DNA from: a virus
Virus record (IMG/VR): IMGVR_UViG_3300035695_000007
Coordinates: 1-43,029 of that record
Strand: one strand, 5' to 3'
Length of the DNA: 43,029 nucleotides
The position numbers and the translations under genes were made by a program. This document shows, in pieces, positions 11,496 to 20,365 of this stretch (the stretch's first letter is position 1; every line of letters begins with the position of its first letter). The notes beneath the pieces are model-generated. The model ran no database searches. It was not told where the DNA came from and was given only the letters and a program-made list of their open reading frames with translations.

Positions 11496-11524
11496 ATCTT
11501 GCGCAATTACTTGCCAATTGTCAA
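11496..11524 (-). promoter_or_regulatory. Promoter for the long minus operon
   Basis: TTGACA (11519-11524, minus strand) is a perfect -35, followed 17 nt later by CAAGAT (11496-11501), a weak -10. With 18 nt it is AAGATA. The predicted start near 11489 would make ATG 11488 leaderless. CAATT (11504-11508) and AATTG (11516-11520) form an inverted repeat in the spacer that could be an operator. Confidence 0.55.
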
Positions 11525-11530
11525 GGGGTT

Positions 11531-11536
11531 TATACT
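11531..11536 (+). promoter_or_regulatory. Candidate -10 of the late promoter
   Basis: TATACT lies nine bases before the terminase ATG. The same hexamer precedes 12937 and 16831. A -35 is not convincing (TTGCCA with only 14 nt between). The first bases of the transcript would be at or next to the ATG. Confidence 0.4.
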
Positions 11537-11545
11537 CAGCCTCAC

Positions 11546-12916
11546 ATGCCCCTAGACTTCCGCGGCGTTCACTTGCAAGTCCTCGAAGATTCAACGGCAC
11601 AGCTCGACGTGGAAGGCGCACGCATGTCCGGCAAGACATGGCTGTGCTGCGCGAAAGTCGTGTTGTCGGCATTGGAGCATCCCGGCATCCTCTGGCTCAT
11701 TTGCCGCTATAGCAACGAAACCACACGCACAATGTTGAAGCCGATCTTCTCACGTATCGCGAGGATGTACGGCGTTGATCCGGTATGGAACGACGATGAA
11801 TCGGCGTTTCATTTTCCGGAGGTTGATGGGAAAGTCTCGAAGGTCTACGCCTACGGTTTGAAGTCTCAGACGATCACGGAAGCGCAATCGAAGGTGCGCG
11901 GCCTCGACGTGGCAGGAATTTTAAACGACCAGAGTGAGGAAACACCGCAGGCGATCGCGGAAGAACTACCGTTCGGGACGCGGCAACCTGGCTATCCGCA
12001 CCAAGTGATTTTTGCTCCCAATCCTCCGACTGAGGATCACTTTCTCACCGATATGTTTCCTGAGGAGAACCCTTTCAAGAACAGGAAATACTATCGGTTC
12101 TCGCTCTATGATAACGCACACAACTTACCCGAAGAAAAAATCAGGGAGCTTGAGGACCAGTATCCAATCACGCACGCTAAACACAAGTCGCTGATTCTCG
12201 GGATGCGAGGCCCCAATGTCGTCGGCGTGCCGGTCTATGAAGGCATCTTTTCTCGCGCCGCGCACGTCATCCCAGTCGCCTATGACGCGCAATCGAAGAT
12301 TCTGGAAAGCATCGATATCGGCAAACATCATCCGGTGTGGGTCGTGGCACAGCGCACGCCGATGGGTGGACTCAATCTGCTCGGCGGGGTGATGGGGAAA
12401 CGATTGTTCCTCGAAGACTTCATGCCGATCGTGAGCTACTACCGCAAGGAATGGTTTGATGAGCGACCAGCGAAAGACTTCCGGCTTTGCACTGATGCGC
12501 CGACGCACGCCAACATGCTCGAAAAAGTCGGACTCAAACCGTTATGGCAGGAGAACTCTAACGCGCCAGATGTCAGAGAATCCACGATTCAGGGCATCGC
12601 CACGCAGATGCGCCGACACAACGGACTCGCCATCAATGCCGACCTCTCGAAGTGGATCATGGCGTCATCTGTCGTGACAAAGCAGACAAAGCTCTTCGTG
12701 GACGGCTGCGAAGGCAGTTATGTGTGGGACGAGCACCTAGTATCGGTCGGCAACAAAAAAGTTCGCCAGCCGAAGCTCGATCAGTGGGTGGATGGCTGGC
12801 AGCGCTGTTTAGAGAATATCAGCTTGAATTTCTGCCAGCAGGCAGACCCGAAACCTCCTGCCGATAGTTGGACAAAAGCACCAGCTATGAACGCCCGAGA
12901 CTGGATGGGCGTTTAG
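11546..12916 (+). CDS. Terminase large subunit
   Basis: A 456-residue packaging motor. Walker A is EGARMSGKT (about 23-31), a Walker-B-like strand VAGILNDQSEE follows near 135, and the C-terminal RNase-H-type nuclease has ESIDIGKHH as the first acidic strand and CTDAP and DQWVDG later. It pumps DNA into the prohead through the portal and cuts it to length. ATG 11546 has no Shine-Dalgarno. The frame is open upstream to 11480 but that overlaps the promoter region. No small subunit is recognised upstream. Confidence 0.9.
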   Translation: MPLDFRGVHLQVLEDSTAQLDVEGARMSGKTWLCCAKVVLSALEHPGILWLICRYSNETTRTMLKPIFSRIARMYGVDPVWNDDESAFHFPEVDGKVSKVYAYGLKSQTITEAQSKVRGLDVAGILNDQSEETPQAIAEELPFGTRQPGYPHQVIFAPNPPTEDHFLTDMFPEENPFKNRKYYRFSLYDNAHNLPEEKIRELEDQYPITHAKHKSLILGMRGPNVVGVPVYEGIFSRAAHVIPVAYDAQSKILESIDIGKHHPVWVVAQRTPMGGLNLLGGVMGKRLFLEDFMPIVSYYRKEWFDERPAKDFRLCTDAPTHANMLEKVGLKPLWQENSNAPDVRESTIQGIATQMRRHNGLAINADLSKWIMASSVVTKQTKLFVDGCEGSYVWDEHLVSVGNKKVRQPKLDQWVDGWQRCLENISLNFCQQADPKPPADSWTKAPAMNARDWMGV

Positions 12917-12919
12917 GTG

Positions 12920-12925
12920 TATACT
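12920..12925 (+). promoter_or_regulatory. Candidate -10 before 12937
   Basis: TATACT is eleven bases before ATG 12937, right after the terminase stop. There is no good -35. It repeats the arrangement seen before the terminase. Confidence 0.3.
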
Positions 12926-12936
12926 CCCTATCCATA

Positions 12937-13167
12937 ATGCCCAAATTCCTTGTGGACCGCCTCAAGGCTGAATACCCCAACAATCCTTCGGCGGTGTATG
13001 GAACTTTGAACAACCTCGGTTATATGCACGGCAACAAAGAGACGCCAGCCGGTCAAGCCGTCCAAGCCGAGCATGAGCGCGATGTGAAGGCGGGTAAAGC
13101 CAAAAGCGGCCTCGGACATCCACACAAGAATCTCGGCAAATTTCTCCATCCAAAGAAGTCTCGATGA
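12937..13167 (+). CDS. Small conserved phage protein next to terminase
   Basis: A 76-residue basic protein (MPKFLVDRLKAEYPNNP...) with VYGTLNNLGYMHGNKET and a Lys/His-rich C-terminus. I recall this YGTLNxxGxMxGNKET pattern as a small virion-region protein of many phages, role unknown. ATG 12937 was chosen because the longer frame lies within the terminase gene. The start has no ribosome site. Confidence 0.7.
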   Translation: MPKFLVDRLKAEYPNNPSAVYGTLNNLGYMHGNKETPAGQAVQAEHERDVKAGKAKSGLGHPHKNLGKFLHPKKSR

Positions 13168-13319
13168 AGTCTGTTCCCGCCAAGCAGCGTTGGGCCGAAC
13201 TCACGGCGGCCGTGATTCAACTCGGGAAAAATCAGCGCATCTTAGAAGCACGCATTGCCGCGCTCGAGCGCGAGCGAGACGCTGACATTGAAATGTCGCG
13301 GCGAGTCAATGCCAACTGA
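13164..13319 (+). CDS. Small coiled-coil protein
   Basis: A 51-residue protein, almost wholly one helix (about 8-45, LGKNQRILEARIAALERERD). It starts at ATG 13164 (ATGA overlap) and ends 11 bp inside the next gene. It could assist packaging or be a chaperone, by position only. Confidence 0.6.
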   Translation: MKSVPAKQRWAELTAAVIQLGKNQRILEARIAALERERDADIEMSRRVNAN

Positions 13320-13719
13320 TCCGATTGCGGCATCGCGACTCGGCGATCTGCCTGACGCTGGTTACGCGACCATGCGCCAGCGGCAAACATCAGACGCGAT
13401 TATGATCTTTATGCGGCAGGCTGAACGCAATCGCGCCCTGTTACTGTCAATCGTGGTGGACGGGATCGAGAAGTGGCGCAAGACGGCTGGCACGGTCTGG
13501 CGTGGACTCCTGATTGACCGCGATCTACTGGATAGCATCTTTCGCTACTTCGTCCTGCAGGCGGGACCAAATCCCGCGCAGCAGCTTTTGATCCTTAACG
13601 GCATGGCGAAGCAGCAGATGACGACGCGCTGGGACAAGCGGACCCGCACGCAGAACTCGCTCACCCGCGAACTCAAAAGTGCATTAGACAATCTCCGACG
13701 TGAGCAGAAGAAGCACTGA
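13309..13719 (+). CDS. Hypothetical protein upstream of portal
   Basis: A 136-residue helical protein rich in Arg and Gln with no recognised family. I chose ATG 13309 (MPTDPIAASRLG) because the longer frame overlaps the preceding gene fully. Its stop overlaps the portal ATG (TGATG). A missing small terminase subunit could be hidden here or in the two preceding genes, but there is no helix-turn-helix I can point to. Confidence 0.6.
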   Translation: MPTDPIAASRLGDLPDAGYATMRQRQTSDAIMIFMRQAERNRALLLSIVVDGIEKWRKTAGTVWRGLLIDRDLLDSIFRYFVLQAGPNPAQQLLILNGMAKQQMTTRWDKRTRTQNSLTRELKSALDNLRREQKKH

Positions 13720-16052
13720 TGGCGAAGAAGCGCGAGCGCACCGCGCCAGATCCGATTATCGCGGAGGCACGCGAACGCTGGAACCGCTGTAACGACGCCG
13801 AAGACAAGCAGCGCAAGGCTATTCTTGAAGCGAAGAAGTTTCGCTCGGGCGACCAGTGGCCTGATTCAGTCCGTAAAGCTCGAGAAGGCGCGGCCACGAT
13901 TGCCGGCCAGGCCGCGCAGCCGCCGCGCCCGTGTCTCACCGTCGATCGCCTCTCACCTCCCATCCGCCGCATTGGGAACAACATCCGTAGCGCGCACTTC
14001 TCGATTGACGTGCTTCCAAACGCAGACGGAGCCGATCAGGAAGTCGCGGAGATTTTCAAAGGCTACATGCGGCACGTCGAGGTGTCGGCACGGGACGAAG
14101 AACCGATCGAATGGGCCGCAGATGGGGCGATTGAATCGGGCCTCGGCTGGTTTCGGATCCTGGCCGATTACGTCAAAGAGTCGCCGGATGACTCCAATCT
14201 AGACCAGAGCCTGTTCTACCAGGAACTCAAGCTGGGCCGCATCACCAACAGCCTCTCTGTCTACTGCGATCCGTCTGCGATGCGTCCCACGCGATCAGAC
14301 GCGCAGTTCATGTTCGTGACGGAGGATCTATTCAGAGACGAGTTCAAGCGCCTCTACAAAGACGCGGACCTGAACAGCCTCGATGATTTCGCCGCGACGG
14401 GCGACATGGACGGCTGGGTGTCAGACGACATGATCCGCATCGCGGAGTATTGGAAAATCGTCTACGAGGACACCGAGTACGCACTACTCACAAGCGGGCG
14501 TGTGGTGTCAGGTAAGGACATTCCGAAAGACGAAGACAAGATTCAATCCAAGCGCAAAGTCCGCAAACCAATCGTTAAGGGCTACAAGATCAGCGCCACG
14601 CAAATACTTGAGCGGTGGGAGTGGCTCGGCTCGCACATCCCGATCATTCCCATCTTCGGTGAAGAACTGAACGTGGATGGCAAGGTGATTCTCCGCGGCG
14701 TCATCCAAGAGGGCATGGACGCGCAGCGAATGATCAACTACACCTACTCGGGCGCAATGGAAATCTTCGCGCTCGCGCCGAAGGCTCCGTTCATCGCCGC
14801 AGCCGGACAGATCGAGAACTACAAAGGCATGTGGCAGACGTCGAACACGTTCAACTATGCCGCGCTGATTTACGATCCGATCAGCGTCTCAGGCACCGTG
14901 CTCGGACCGCCGCAACGCAACGCCACGGAAGCGCCCATCGAAGCGGCTGTGGCGCTCATGCGAACTTCAGAGGAAGCGGTCAAGGCGACGACGGACATCG
15001 GCGATCCGGCACTCGGCAACTACAACACGCAAGATCATTCCGGTAAGGCGATTGACTCACTCAAGGCGCAGTCAGACCTTGCGACTTCGATCTATCCGCT
15101 GAACGTGCAACGCGCTCGCGTCTACGCCGGTGAGCTGATGGTGGAAATCATTCCCAAACTCGTGCAGCCGGGCCAGATTCTTCACATCATGGGCGCAGAC
15201 GATGATCCGCAGCAGGTGATGGTCGGCAAGCCCTTCCAGCATGGGAAGGACGGCAAGCCTATCGCATCGCCGCCGAACGTCACGCCAGAAATGGCGAAGC
15301 TGCCGGACAGTCTGCACAAGTTCTATGACCTCTCGCAAGGGCGTTACAGTGTGACCGTGGTATCCGGGAAAGCCACCGCTACGCTCCGCGAAGAAGGCTC
15401 AGAAGCGCTCGGCCAACTCATTCCGCATCTGCCGCCGGAAATGCAGATGGTGGTCACGCCGGAATACGTGGATCAACTGCCGTTCCCCGGCTCGCACAAG
15501 ATCGCGGGGATTCTCCGCAAAGCGCTCCCACCGCAGCTTCAGCAGAGCGAAGACGGGCAGCCCAATCCGGCGATGCTCCAGCAGAAGCTCCAGCAGTCCG
15601 GCCAGATGATCGAACAACTCACGGCGCACGTCAACGACATGACGGAGCAGATCAAGACGAAGCAGGTCGAAAATCAGGCGATGATCCAGAAGGCGCAGCT
15701 TGATAACCAGACCAAGATCGAAATTGCGCGCATCAACCAAGAAGGCGCGTTTGCCGTGGCGGATCTTAAAGCAACGGTGGAAGCCTCACGCACGGCGATT
15801 GCGGAGATGGCCGAACTACGGCAAGCCCTTGAAGAAGCGCACGGTCGGATTCACGATGCGAAAGAACAAGCGCGCGAGCACGCGCACGATCACATTCTCA
15901 GCGCGCAAGAGCACGCGCAGGAACTGGAACAGGCCCAGGTCGAACACGCGCACGCACTCGAACAGGGACAGGCAGGACACCAACAGCAGCTTGAACAAAC
16001 ACAGCAAGCGGCAGATCTTGCGCCAGAACCGACACAGGGAGCGAGCGCATGA
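13719..16052 (+). CDS. Portal protein, P22 type
   Basis: A 777-residue protein of the P22-like portal family: the dodecameric ring at the capsid vertex through which DNA enters and leaves. Family features are the N-terminal FRSGDQWPDSVR, the RPCLTVDRLSPPIRRIGNN segment, and LSVYCDPSA. After about residue 600 there is a long Gln-rich coiled coil, then a His-rich stretch with HAHDH and repeated HA/QE pairs (about 715-775) before a Pro end. P22's portal also has a long helical barrel there. Start overlaps the upstream stop. Confidence 0.9.
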   Translation: MAKKRERTAPDPIIAEARERWNRCNDAEDKQRKAILEAKKFRSGDQWPDSVRKAREGAATIAGQAAQPPRPCLTVDRLSPPIRRIGNNIRSAHFSIDVLPNADGADQEVAEIFKGYMRHVEVSARDEEPIEWAADGAIESGLGWFRILADYVKESPDDSNLDQSLFYQELKLGRITNSLSVYCDPSAMRPTRSDAQFMFVTEDLFRDEFKRLYKDADLNSLDDFAATGDMDGWVSDDMIRIAEYWKIVYEDTEYALLTSGRVVSGKDIPKDEDKIQSKRKVRKPIVKGYKISATQILERWEWLGSHIPIIPIFGEELNVDGKVILRGVIQEGMDAQRMINYTYSGAMEIFALAPKAPFIAAAGQIENYKGMWQTSNTFNYAALIYDPISVSGTVLGPPQRNATEAPIEAAVALMRTSEEAVKATTDIGDPALGNYNTQDHSGKAIDSLKAQSDLATSIYPLNVQRARVYAGELMVEIIPKLVQPGQILHIMGADDDPQQVMVGKPFQHGKDGKPIASPPNVTPEMAKLPDSLHKFYDLSQGRYSVTVVSGKATATLREEGSEALGQLIPHLPPEMQMVVTPEYVDQLPFPGSHKIAGILRKALPPQLQQSEDGQPNPAMLQQKLQQSGQMIEQLTAHVNDMTEQIKTKQVENQAMIQKAQLDNQTKIEIARINQEGAFAVADLKATVEASRTAIAEMAELRQALEEAHGRIHDAKEQAREHAHDHILSAQEHAQELEQAQVEHAHALEQGQAGHQQQLEQTQQAADLAPEPTQGASA

Positions 16053-16297
16053 ACGCGGTGGAGTGGCCGACAGACGGTCGAGAGCTTTACTTACAGTTGC
16101 ATTTTCTGAAGATTCAACAGCATTTGGATAGTCGCATGAAGATCACGGAAATTATTGAGAAGCTATTCGACAACAAGCGCGGTGTGACGCCTGAACGGAT
16201 TAAGAAGGCGCAAGCGCTCACTTCACGGAGTAACCTGTCATGGGACGACGTACTCGCGGCGATGTCACCGGAGCAGCGCCAGCAAGTCGAGTCGTAA
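16049..16297 (+). CDS. Hypothetical helical protein
   Basis: An 82-residue protein starting at ATG 16049 (ATGA overlap with the portal stop). It is helical with a ITEIIEKLFDNKRGVTPERIKKAQAL segment split by a short turn, and an acidic C-terminus. Unknown role in head assembly. Confidence 0.6.
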   Translation: MNAVEWPTDGRELYLQLHFLKIQQHLDSRMKITEIIEKLFDNKRGVTPERIKKAQALTSRSNLSWDDVLAAMSPEQRQQVES

Positions 16298-16374
16298 AAC
16301 CGGAGAACGGATCGCGCAAGAAATCACCGTCACATCGTCAACTCGAACATCTCTTTCACGAACTGGAGACACTC

Positions 16375-16560
16375 ATGGCTCTCGCATCCGATCAGCAAGT
16401 CCAGATAAACGAACTCAAATCGAACGTCAAGGCGCTCCAGGATCAGGCGGCGAATCCGACGCCGCAGCTCATCACGCAGGATCAACTGGACGCCAATGTC
16501 GCGGATTTGACTGCGGCTAACGCGGCCCTGAAAGCGCTGGTGGTCCCGCCGAGCGCGTAA
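16375..16560 (+). CDS. Small coiled-coil protein
   Basis: A 61-residue helical protein (MALASDQQVQINELKSNVKAL..., then DQLDANVADLTAANAALKALV). I chose ATG 16375 because GGAGA lies six bases upstream. The frame also opens at 16240, but that overlaps the previous gene by 58 bp and has no ribosome site. If so, 16298-16374 is a 77-bp gap. Its TAA overlaps the next ATG. Confidence 0.6.
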   Translation: MALASDQQVQINELKSNVKALQDQAANPTPQLITQDQLDANVADLTAANAALKALVVPPSA

Positions 16561-16796
16561 TGGTGGTTTGCCTGAAGTGCGGCGACGTGCAGGAGGGTCC
16601 GATGCTCTCCGTGTGCAAGTGCGGATCGAATAGCTTTCAGGTCACGTGGAACATGACCGCGAACATGGTCGTCACAACTGGAGCCTCGGTTCAGCCCATG
16701 CCGCAAGCACCACGAGATGCCGATGAGCCGATCGTCACACCGGACCAAGCGATTGATTTGGAAGTCTGGTTTCAGCAGGGGTCTTTACAAACGTAG
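16560..16796 (+). CDS. Small zinc-ribbon protein
   Basis: A 78-residue protein with an N-terminal ribbon of CLKC (4-7) and CKC (about 19-21), followed by a beta strand and a linker with acidic tail. ATG 16560 overlaps the TAA of the previous gene (TAATG). Ribbons in head gene clusters are sometimes minor virion proteins. Role unknown. Confidence 0.6.
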   Translation: MVVCLKCGDVQEGPMLSVCKCGSNSFQVTWNMTANMVVTTGASVQPMPQAPRDADEPIVTPDQAIDLEVWFQQGSLQT

Positions 16797-16811
16797 AGAT
16801 AGGAGTATACT
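16784..16811 (+). promoter_or_regulatory. Promoter for scaffold and coat genes
   Basis: TTTACA (16784-16789), a 16-nt spacer and TATACT (16806-16811) lie before the scaffold gene. The transcript would start near 16818, with AGG four to seven bases before ATG 16831. An extra promoter here would suit high coat expression, and the terminator after the coat region agrees. Confidence 0.55.
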
Positions 16812-16830
16812 TTCTACACACACAGGCTAA

Positions 16831-17793
16831 ATGAGCGATTCTGAACTGGAAACAGTCTCCGTCGAGCAAGACGGTCGCGTGCTGACAGGGGTTGGCGCGG
16901 ATCCGGCTGAACTCGAAGAAGTGATGGAGCGGCACGCGCCGCCAGCGGACCCCAAAGCCGCACCAGTCACGCCAGATAAAGTCGCTACGCCAGTCGAACC
17001 GACGATCAAAAAGCCGCGGGGTCAAGCGCGATTTGACCAACTGACCGCCGAGCGTGAAACCGCGAAGCGCGAAGCCGACGCCGCGAAAGCCGAAGCCGCC
17101 GAACTCCGGCGACAGCTTGACGCCTCTCGCGCACCGGCACCAGAAGCACCGAAGACACCAGCCGCAGAACCCCAGCAGCCACAACCGACTCGCGCCAAGC
17201 CCACAGAAGCAGAAGTGGGTAGTAAGTATGCAGCCTACGGCGATTACGTAGAAGACCTCGCGGACTGGAAGGCTGAACAGCGTCTAGCCGCGCTCGATTT
17301 CGACGCCACGATCCGAAGGAGTATCGAAGCGGATCGGGCCTCTCGCACCCATGAGGAACGCTTAGCGCAAGCGCGCACCCGCGCCCTCGTGATTTATCCA
17401 GACTTCGATACCGTGATGCAGGCTCCGCACAGTAGCGCGCAGAACTGGCCGCTTGAAAAACTCGCCGCCATCTTCGCGCTCCCGGAACCTGAGCACGTTC
17501 AATATGCGCTTGGAAAAGATCCCGTCCTCGCGGAGCGACTTCGGACCGAACCGAATCTCGCCCTGTTTGGGATGGAGCTCGCCAAGCTCATACCTGCGGG
17601 GGGTGTCGCTTCTCCGGCATCGACATCCCAGGCAGGCACCGTAGTTCCTCCAGCCCCCTATCAGCCGGTAGGGGGAGGGAGCAAAACGACGGTGCCGCCG
17701 TCCTCGGAACTAGCTTCTAAAGGGTTTGACTTCGATAAGTCAGGCTATAGAGAGAAGCGCGCCGCGGAACGGGGGTTACGTCGCATGAAGTAG
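16831..17793 (+). CDS. Scaffold-like protein
   Basis: A 320-residue acidic, Ala/Pro-rich protein directly upstream of the coat gene. Residues 70-105 form a charged coiled coil (ERETAKREADAAKAEAAELRR), 110-135 are a Pro/Ala linker, the middle (140-250) is helical, and the C-terminus is short and basic (REKRAAERGLRRMK), as in scaffolds that contact coat with a basic helix. It should guide prohead assembly and then leave. Assignment rests on position and composition. Confidence 0.75.
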   Translation: MSDSELETVSVEQDGRVLTGVGADPAELEEVMERHAPPADPKAAPVTPDKVATPVEPTIKKPRGQARFDQLTAERETAKREADAAKAEAAELRRQLDASRAPAPEAPKTPAAEPQQPQPTRAKPTEAEVGSKYAAYGDYVEDLADWKAEQRLAALDFDATIRRSIEADRASRTHEERLAQARTRALVIYPDFDTVMQAPHSSAQNWPLEKLAAIFALPEPEHVQYALGKDPVLAERLRTEPNLALFGMELAKLIPAGGVASPASTSQAGTVVPPAPYQPVGGGSKTTVPPSSELASKGFDFDKSGYREKRAAERGLRRMK

Positions 17794-17800
17794 GTCCGCC

Positions 17801-19042
17801 GTGGCAAATAACGTCTTCCTCACGAATGACATCGTGACGTTTGAAGCGTTGGATGTGCTCGAAAACACATACAACGCCATGATCCACATCAACTCCGAGT
17901 ATTCCGACGAGTTCGAGTTCGGTGGCACGGTCCTCGGACAGACCCTCAACATAAGAAAGCCCCCGCGCTACATCGGCCGTCTCGGTCAGGCGGTGTCGAT
18001 CGAAGCGATCAGCGAAACGCAGGTGCCGCTGACCCTCTCATATCAGCGCGGCATTGACACGACGGTCAGTTCGCAGAACCTCACGCTCGATATCGACAAC
18101 TACCGCAAGCGCGTCCTCGAACCGCAGATCGTGCGCCTCTCCAGCCTCATCGATCAGGATGTCTGCAACCTCGCGCAGGGCTTAAACAACTTCGTCGGCG
18201 TTCCGGGCATCACGCCATCAGCGCTGAGCACCTACCTGAGCGCGAAGACGGTGTTGGACAACAACGGCACGCCGATGGACGGCGGACGTTGCATGTTCCT
18301 GAATCCCGCAGCGGAAGGATCGATCGTTGACAACCTCAAGGGCTTGTTCCAGGCATCGTCGGAAATCGCGGAGCAGTATCGGTCGGGCATGATGGGCCGT
18401 TCGATTGGATTCGAGTTCTACATGGATCAGCAGATTTACGTGCATACGGTCGGGACGCTCGGCGGGACGCCGACGACCAACGGTGTGCCGGCGTCTGGTG
18501 CCTCCACGATCGTCTCGCAGTCCTGGACCTCCAGCACGCTCAACGCGGGCGATGTCGTCAGCTTCATCAGCACCAGCACCCCGGTCAATTCGCTGGTCAA
18601 TCAGACCTACCAGAACTCGGGCTTGCCGATGCACTTCGTCGTGACCGCGACGACATCGGACTCCGCTGGCGCGATGACGTTCCCGATTGCCCCGGCCATC
18701 ATTGGTCCGGGTTCGCAGCTCCAGAACGTGACCAACCTCCCGGCCACCACGACGCCGATCTTCGTGTTTGACACGGCGGCGGCGAACTTCGCCAACATCA
18801 GCGGCAAATCGTCGCCGCAGAATCTCGCGGTCCACAAGGACTTCGGGACGCTGGCGATGGTCGATCTGCCGCTCCCCGGTGGGACGGACAAAGCGTATCG
18901 CGCAGCCTCACGCAAGTCCGGCAAATCGATCCGCGTCATCCGGGATTACGTGGCGACGACAGACCAGTGGATTCAGCGCATCGACGTGCTCTATGGCGTC
19001 GCCGTGCTGCGGCAGGAACTCGGTGTGCGGGTGGGAGGTTAG
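17801..19042 (+). CDS. Major coat protein, P22 gp5-like
   Basis: A 413-residue protein forming the icosahedral shell. It begins MANNVFLTNDIVTFEALDVL and has an early GGTVLGQTLNIRKPPR and LTLSYQRGIDTTVSS, as in P22-type coat proteins (HK97 fold, about 430 residues). GTG 17801 is used, with AGG six bases upstream. A mid-protein stretch (about 220-320, with many Thr/Ser strands) probably is the inserted domain of this family. Confidence 0.9.
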   Translation: MANNVFLTNDIVTFEALDVLENTYNAMIHINSEYSDEFEFGGTVLGQTLNIRKPPRYIGRLGQAVSIEAISETQVPLTLSYQRGIDTTVSSQNLTLDIDNYRKRVLEPQIVRLSSLIDQDVCNLAQGLNNFVGVPGITPSALSTYLSAKTVLDNNGTPMDGGRCMFLNPAAEGSIVDNLKGLFQASSEIAEQYRSGMMGRSIGFEFYMDQQIYVHTVGTLGGTPTTNGVPASGASTIVSQSWTSSTLNAGDVVSFISTSTPVNSLVNQTYQNSGLPMHFVVTATTSDSAGAMTFPIAPAIIGPGSQLQNVTNLPATTTPIFVFDTAAANFANISGKSSPQNLAVHKDFGTLAMVDLPLPGGTDKAYRAASRKSGKSIRVIRDYVATTDQWIQRIDVLYGVAVLRQELGVRVGG

Positions 19043-19044
19043 TC

Positions 19045-19641
19045 ATGGCGACTCCAGTTAAAACGACGGTTTCGAGCGCGGTCGGCGCGAACGATACCAA
19101 AGTCACGCTCACGTCCGCGACAGGACTGGCGGTGAAGGGACGCATCATCGTGGACGATGAATGGATGCGTGTGGCTGACGTATCGCTGACACCAACCATC
19201 GGCGTCGTGCGCGGCTATGACGGGACGCAGGCCGTCGCGCATGGCGTGCTCGCGCCGGTGAGCTACGGGAACGCTGGCGATTTCAACCCGCTCGCGGCTC
19301 CGCCGTTCAAAGCGATTCTGCCGGAAGCCTCCACGAGCTACGGGGCAGACGGCGCGATCGCCGTGCCGAACGTGGATAGCGTGATCTATCTCTGCAAGGC
19401 CACGGCGGGTGCGTATACCCTCGTAGGTCCGAACGTGGATAGCCAGGTCGAAGTCACCTTCATCTCGACCACGGCGGCGGCGCACACGATCACCTACACG
19501 GCGGGCTTCTATGGCAACACCACGTCCTCGGACGTGGCGACGTTCCCGGCGACGGTCGGTGGCACGTTCAAGATCCGCGCACAGGGCGGCGTGTGGGTGC
19601 CGCTCTCGACCGTGACCACGGCTGGCGTGACGCTCGGCTAA
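19045..19641 (+). CDS. Virion decoration-like protein
   Basis: A 198-residue beta-rich protein (Thr/Val/Ala, many short strands) starting at ATG 19045 with GGAGGT upstream. It lies just after the coat gene and is likely expressed with it. It may decorate the capsid or act as a head fibre. The longer frame from 18967 overlaps the coat gene. Confidence 0.6.
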   Translation: MATPVKTTVSSAVGANDTKVTLTSATGLAVKGRIIVDDEWMRVADVSLTPTIGVVRGYDGTQAVAHGVLAPVSYGNAGDFNPLAAPPFKAILPEASTSYGADGAIAVPNVDSVIYLCKATAGAYTLVGPNVDSQVEVTFISTTAAAHTITYTAGFYGNTTSSDVATFPATVGGTFKIRAQGGVWVPLSTVTTAGVTLG

Positions 19642-19649
19642 CCATGAGT

Positions 19650-19677
19650 GGGAGGGCTTCGGCCCTTCCCTCTTTTT
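19650..19677 (+). terminator. Intrinsic terminator after the coat region
   Basis: GGGAGGGC and GCCCTTCCC pair around a TTCG tetraloop with one bulged T, followed by TCTTTTT. It is a typical rho-independent terminator and would reduce transcription from the coat genes into the tail genes. Confidence 0.85.
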
Positions 19678-19690
19678 GTGAGGAACACTC

Positions 19691-20356
19691 ATGTCAAATT
19701 CTGGCGGCGGCGCGTTCCTGCCGAATGAAGCCACGACCATTTCGGGGCCGTGGACATTCTCAGGCGCGACGACATTCTCTGGACAGACCGTGCAGACCGG
19801 CGCGGCGACCACGGCAGTCAACGTCGGCACGGTCGGCGGCGCAACGATTACCGCCGTGGAAAGCGGGAACGGCTTTTTCCATCAGACCGTGCTCACGCTC
19901 ACCAACACGCCGATCACGCTTGTTGACGCCAACGTCGGCGGCGGTGTGCTCATCTACACATTCCCGAAGGGGCGCATCTCCATCTACGATGCCTCGGCAT
20001 CGGTCGCACCAACGACAACCAGCGCCATCGCCTCCACGCTCAATAGCGGCGTCACGCTGAGCGTCGGCGTCGGCTCGGTCATTACCACGACGCAGGGCAG
20101 CGGCACGCTTACCACGACGCAGCAGGACATCGTAAATGCGTTCGCAGGCACCTCAAGCACCACGATCAACGTCGCAGCCGCAGTGGTTGTCGGCAAGATC
20201 AGCGCCACAACGCTGATCCGTTATGACGGCACCTCCACAGCGACGGTGGCGAACTTGAACTGTCAGGTCGGCACGGCGACGGACATTGACGCCGATGCGA
20301 CGACCACCTGGAGCGGCACAGTCACGATGCTCTGGACCTTCAACGGCACGGTGTAA
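19691..20356 (+). CDS. Beta-rich virion protein
   Basis: A 221-residue Thr/Ser/Ala-rich protein with repeating beta strands (for example TISGPWTFSGATTFSG, TTSAIASTLNSGVTL) and no cysteines in the first half. ATG 19691 is preceded by GAGGAA. It resembles minor capsid decoration or fibre proteins. It is the first gene after the terminator. Specific role unknown. Confidence 0.55.
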   Translation: MSNSGGGAFLPNEATTISGPWTFSGATTFSGQTVQTGAATTAVNVGTVGGATITAVESGNGFFHQTVLTLTNTPITLVDANVGGGVLIYTFPKGRISIYDASASVAPTTTSAIASTLNSGVTLSVGVGSVITTTQGSGTLTTTQQDIVNAFAGTSSTTINVAAAVVVGKISATTLIRYDGTSTATVANLNCQVGTATDIDADATTTWSGTVTMLWTFNGTV

Positions 20357-20365
20357 AGGAGACCC

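Noticed and set aside
18218-19830. Large minus frames opposite coat and decoration genes
   Set aside because: Arg/His/Gly-rich antisense of clear structural genes.
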